Shown here: positions 4,334-6,180 of the stretch, in pieces
Layout: every line of letters begins with the position of its first letter
Numbering within the stretch: position 1 is the first letter of the stretch
DNA from: Firmicutes bacterium UBA5227
GTDB lineage: Bacteria; Bacillota; Clostridia; Tissierellales; Sedimentibacteraceae
Reading direction: 5' to 3'
Assembly (NCBI GenBank): GCA_002409285.1
Contig: DHUT01000007.1
Coordinates: 9,631 to 15,810, forward strand
DNA: 6,180 bases
Program-made: the position numbers and the translations under genes
Notes under the pieces: generated by a model
Told to the model about the DNA's origin: nothing
The model's database searches: none
Seen by the model: the letters and a program-made list of their open reading frames with translations, nothing else

Positions 4334-5251
4334 ATGGATAATATATTTGAAGGCATTATAAAGAATAACATTGAATATACAAAGCACGGTAACGTTGCCA
4401 CGTATATTCCCGAGCTCGCAAAGGCAGACCCCGGTGACCTGGGCGTTTATGTGGTAACATTGGAAGGGCAGGAGTATTTCGCAGGTGATTATTATAAAAA
4501 ATTTACCATGCAGAGTATTTCCAAGGTTTTAGCGTTAATGCTGTCCTTAATGGACAACGGTGAAAGCAAGGTATTTGAAAAAGTTGGCATGGAACCTACA
4601 GGAGACAGCTTTAACTCCATCGTTGATCTGGAATTAAAAAATATCCACAAACCATTTAATCCAATGATTAATGCCGGAGCAATTGCAACCACATCCTTAT
4701 TGGCAGGAAATTCCGTTGATGAAAAAACAGAAAGAATACTGGCTCTTGCAAGAAAACTTGCAGATAATCCAAATATCAAAATAAATGAAAATGTCTACCT
4801 GTCCGAAAAATTAACCGGAGACAGAAACCGTTCTCTTGCATACTTCATGAAAAGCTTCAACGTAATTGAGGGCTCCGTAGAGGATATACTTACAGTGTAT
4901 TTCAGACAGTGTTCCATTGAAGTAGACTGCAGGGATATTGCAAACATAGGCTGTGTACTTGCCAATGACGGCATATCCATAAAAACAGGCGAAAGAATTG
5001 TTCCTAAGCGCATATGCCGCATAACAAAGACAATTATGTCCACCTGCGGCTTGTATGATGCCTCCGGCGAGTTTGCGGTACATATAGGCATTCCTGCAAA
5101 ATCAGGTGTAGGAGGAGGAATAATGGCATCCGTACCTAAAAAAATGGGAATAGGTGTATACGGACCGGCTCTGGATGAAAAAGGCAATTCGATAGCCGGC
5201 ATCCAGATATTAAAAGAGCTGTCAGAAAAATTGGATTTAGATATTTATTAA
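4334..5251 (+). CDS. glsA: Glutaminase (serine-type, glutaminase A family)
   Basis: This 305-residue cytosolic enzyme hydrolyses L-glutamine to L-glutamate and ammonia. It belongs to the beta-lactamase-like glutaminase family, with a length close to the usual ~305-310. The catalytic Ser-x-x-Lys motif is SISK, S61 and K64, in the context FTMQSISKV. Substrate-binding positions known for the Escherichia coli and Bacillus enzymes all have the expected residues in order: N113 (NPMINAGA), E158 and N165 (SEKLTGDRN), Y189 (VYF), Y241 (CGLYDASGEFA) and V259 (KSGVGGG). The start ATG 4334 follows GGAGG. The gene stands alone, divergent from the DUF3810 unit and convergent with the epimerase gene. No glutamate:GABA antiporter or other acid-resistance gene is adjacent, so its role here is probably general glutamine catabolism (inference). 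No simple terminator follows; the palindrome at 5292-5418 is the only structure downstream. Confidence 0.96.
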   Translation: MDNIFEGIIKNNIEYTKHGNVATYIPELAKADPGDLGVYVVTLEGQEYFAGDYYKKFTMQSISKVLALMLSLMDNGESKVFEKVGMEPTGDSFNSIVDLELKNIHKPFNPMINAGAIATTSLLAGNSVDEKTERILALARKLADNPNIKINENVYLSEKLTGDRNRSLAYFMKSFNVIEGSVEDILTVYFRQCSIEVDCRDIANIGCVLANDGISIKTGERIVPKRICRITKTIMSTCGLYDASGEFAVHIGIPAKSGVGGGIMASVPKKMGIGVYGPALDEKGNSIAGIQILKELSEKLDLDIY

Positions 5252-5291
5252 AAAACCCTCACTATTTGGAACTTCATAATATTTACAAGAC

Positions 5292-5418
5292 AGAAGCTGT
5301 TGCAGGAAGCATTCATGTCATACACCCTTTGCGAAGGATCTCCCCCGCTCAAAATAAAGGATTCTTCGTTCAAAGGTCTAAAATGACAGACTGCTAATCA
5401 CTGATGCAACAGCCTTCT
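5292..5418. repeat. Long imperfect palindrome, likely a small dispersed repeat element
   Basis: Nested complementary segments run through about 127 bp. AGAAGCTGTTGCA (5292-5304) pairs with TGCAACAGCCTTCT (5405-5418) with one bulged C. AGCA (5308-5311) pairs with TGCT (5392-5395). TGTCAT (5316-5321) pairs with ATGACA (5383-5388). CCTTTG (5326-5331) pairs with CAAAGG (5371-5376). CGAAGGATC (5332-5340) pairs with GATTCTTCG (5360-5368) with one G-T. The apex is a 19-nt loop, 5341-5359. The inner part resembles, from memory, the TGTCATTCTGA...GAAGAATC-type repeat scattered between genes in many Clostridia. It fills the gap between the convergent glsA and epimerase genes, ending 3 nt from the epimerase stop. 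It codes for nothing and may serve as a two-way transcription stop (inference). Confidence 0.75.
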
Positions 5419-5421
5419 TAA

Positions 5422-6180
5422 TTAATTCAGATACCTGATTCCGTTTACTTTCTTAATTCCAAGACCCGGCTCATCATTCAAACTGATTTTATACTCATCG
5501 AACAATGCTCCGCCTTCCACAGGATCCTCGCTGCAAAGGACTGGTCCGTCCAAATCTATTTTAGTTATTATGCTTTTTGCAGCTGCCAAGTGAACTGCCG
5601 CATTTACACTTACCTTTGCTTCCAGCATACAGCCAATCATACATTCAACTCCATATATTTCAGCCACAGAACAAATTTTTAAGGCATTGTGCAGCCCACC
5701 TGTCTTCATCAGCTTAATATTAATAAAATCTGCAGCCCTGCTCTGAAGAATTGTCAGTGCATCTCCGGGAGAAAATACTGACTCATCCGCAAGCACTGGT
5801 ATAGATACATTATCCGTAACAAATTTCAGCCCTTCAATGTCATGGGCAATAACAGGCTGTTCAACAAATTCAATGTCAAGACCTTCATCCTCCATTCTTC
5901 TGAGCACCTTAACCGCTTCCTTAGGCTTCCATCCCTGGTTTGCATCGATTCTTAGCTTAACATCATAGCCTACAGCCTTTCTGATTGCTTTCATTCTCTC
6001 AATGTCAACAGTCGCATCCTTGCCAACCTTTATTTTCAGGGTTTCAAAACCTCTGTTTATGGCGTCAATGCTGTCTTTAGCCATTTCTTCAGGATCATTA
6101 ACACTTATGGTTACGTCTGTTATAATTTCCTTTTTATATCCTCCAAGCAGTTTATAGAGAGGTGCATTGTACAGCTGAGC
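5422..6180 (-). CDS. Dipeptide epimerase (L-Ala-D/L-Glu epimerase type, enolase superfamily), 5' end missing
   Basis: 252 residues of the C-terminal part are visible; the frame stays open to the right edge, so about 100 N-terminal residues (the capping domain start) are outside. The first visible Met (codon at 6084) is internal. Enolase-superfamily barrel motifs, in fragment numbering: LKIKVG with acid/base K49/K51, RIDANQGW with metal ligand D79, VEQP with E107, LADES with D132, NIKLMK with the opposite-face lysine K156, then CMIGCMLE (180-187). IDLDGP (D209 and D211) is the DxD motif that binds the dipeptide amino group, which favours a dipeptide epimerase over muconate cycloisomerase or o-succinylbenzoate synthase. 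Homologues (ykfB, ycjG) interconvert L-Ala-D-Glu and L-Ala-L-Glu during murein peptide recycling in the cytoplasm. The exact dipeptide preference is not fixed by sequence. It is convergent with glsA; upstream partners lie beyond the window. Confidence 0.92.
   Translation of the reverse strand, partial: AQLYNAPLYKLLGGYKKEIITDVTISVNDPEEMAKDSIDAINRGFETLKIKVGKDATVDIERMKAIRKAVGYDVKLRIDANQGWKPKEAVKVLRRMEDEGLDIEFVEQPVIAHDIEGLKFVTDNVSIPVLADESVFSPGDALTILQSRAADFINIKLMKTGGLHNALKICSVAEIYGVECMIGCMLEAKVSVNAAVHLAAAKSIITKIDLDGPVLCSEDPVEGGALFDEYKISLNDEPGLGIKKVNGIRYLN

Noticed and set aside
4795..5202. Minus-strand open frames inside glsA (also 4492-4779 and 4811-5083)
   Set aside because: They are antisense to a well-supported glutaminase gene and lack RBS and recognisable protein features.
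6082..6084. Met codon as the start of the epimerase gene
   Set aside because: The frame stays open and keeps family-like sequence (LYKLLGG) to the window edge, so this Met is internal.

Overview
The window is AT-rich chromosomal DNA from an anaerobic, low-G+C Gram-positive bacterium, most likely a member of the Clostridia (Bacillota). The grounds are strong GGAGG-type ribosome binding sites, TTGNNN/TATAAT-type promoters, a lipoprotein-type ApbE, and DUF1540, DUF3343 and DUF3810 genes, which are typical of Clostridia. No genus can be assigned from the sequence alone. I see no phage, integrase, transposase, CRISPR, tRNA or rRNA, so this looks like ordinary chromosome with one likely small palindromic repeat element.

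Layout, left to right. The left edge (1-91, minus) holds the first 30 codons of a Sua5/YwlC-type threonylcarbamoyl-AMP synthase (tRNA t6A synthesis). Across a 259-bp divergent spacer with two perfect inverted repeats lies a ZIP-family metal transporter (351-1088, plus, TTG start). It runs convergently into a small DUF3343 (Se/S carrier-like) gene (1078-1311, minus), and their 3' ends overlap by 11 bp. Next on the minus strand is an ApbE lipoprotein, FAD:protein FMN transferase (1422-2525), with its own promoter and terminator. Upstream of it, also on the minus strand, is a probable two-gene unit: a membrane-anchored DUF3810 putative metallopeptidase (3064-4146) followed by a double-DUF1540 cysteine-rich small protein (2682-2990). 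That unit ends in a clear terminator at 2608-2641. A divergent promoter region (4147-4333) separates it from glutaminase glsA (4334-5251, plus). The last gene is an L-Ala-D/L-Glu-type dipeptide epimerase (minus, 5422 to beyond the right edge), convergent with glsA. Between these two sits a ~127-bp long imperfect palindrome.

The genes appear to be mostly independent transcription units rather than one pathway. Loose themes are amino-acid and peptide recycling (glutaminase gives glutamate and ammonia; dipeptide epimerase recycles murein dipeptides), metal and redox handling (ZIP, DUF1540, DUF3343, ApbE) and tRNA modification. Four ORF starts had to be moved from the longest possible start: apbE, DUF1540 and glsA start further in at a proper RBS, and the epimerase continues past its first visible Met to the window edge.

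I do not find convincing evidence for an undescribed multi-gene system. The observations most worth a second look are non-coding: the two stem-loops ahead of the ZIP gene, the palindromic element at 5292-5418, and a stem that would mask the DUF1540 ribosome binding site.
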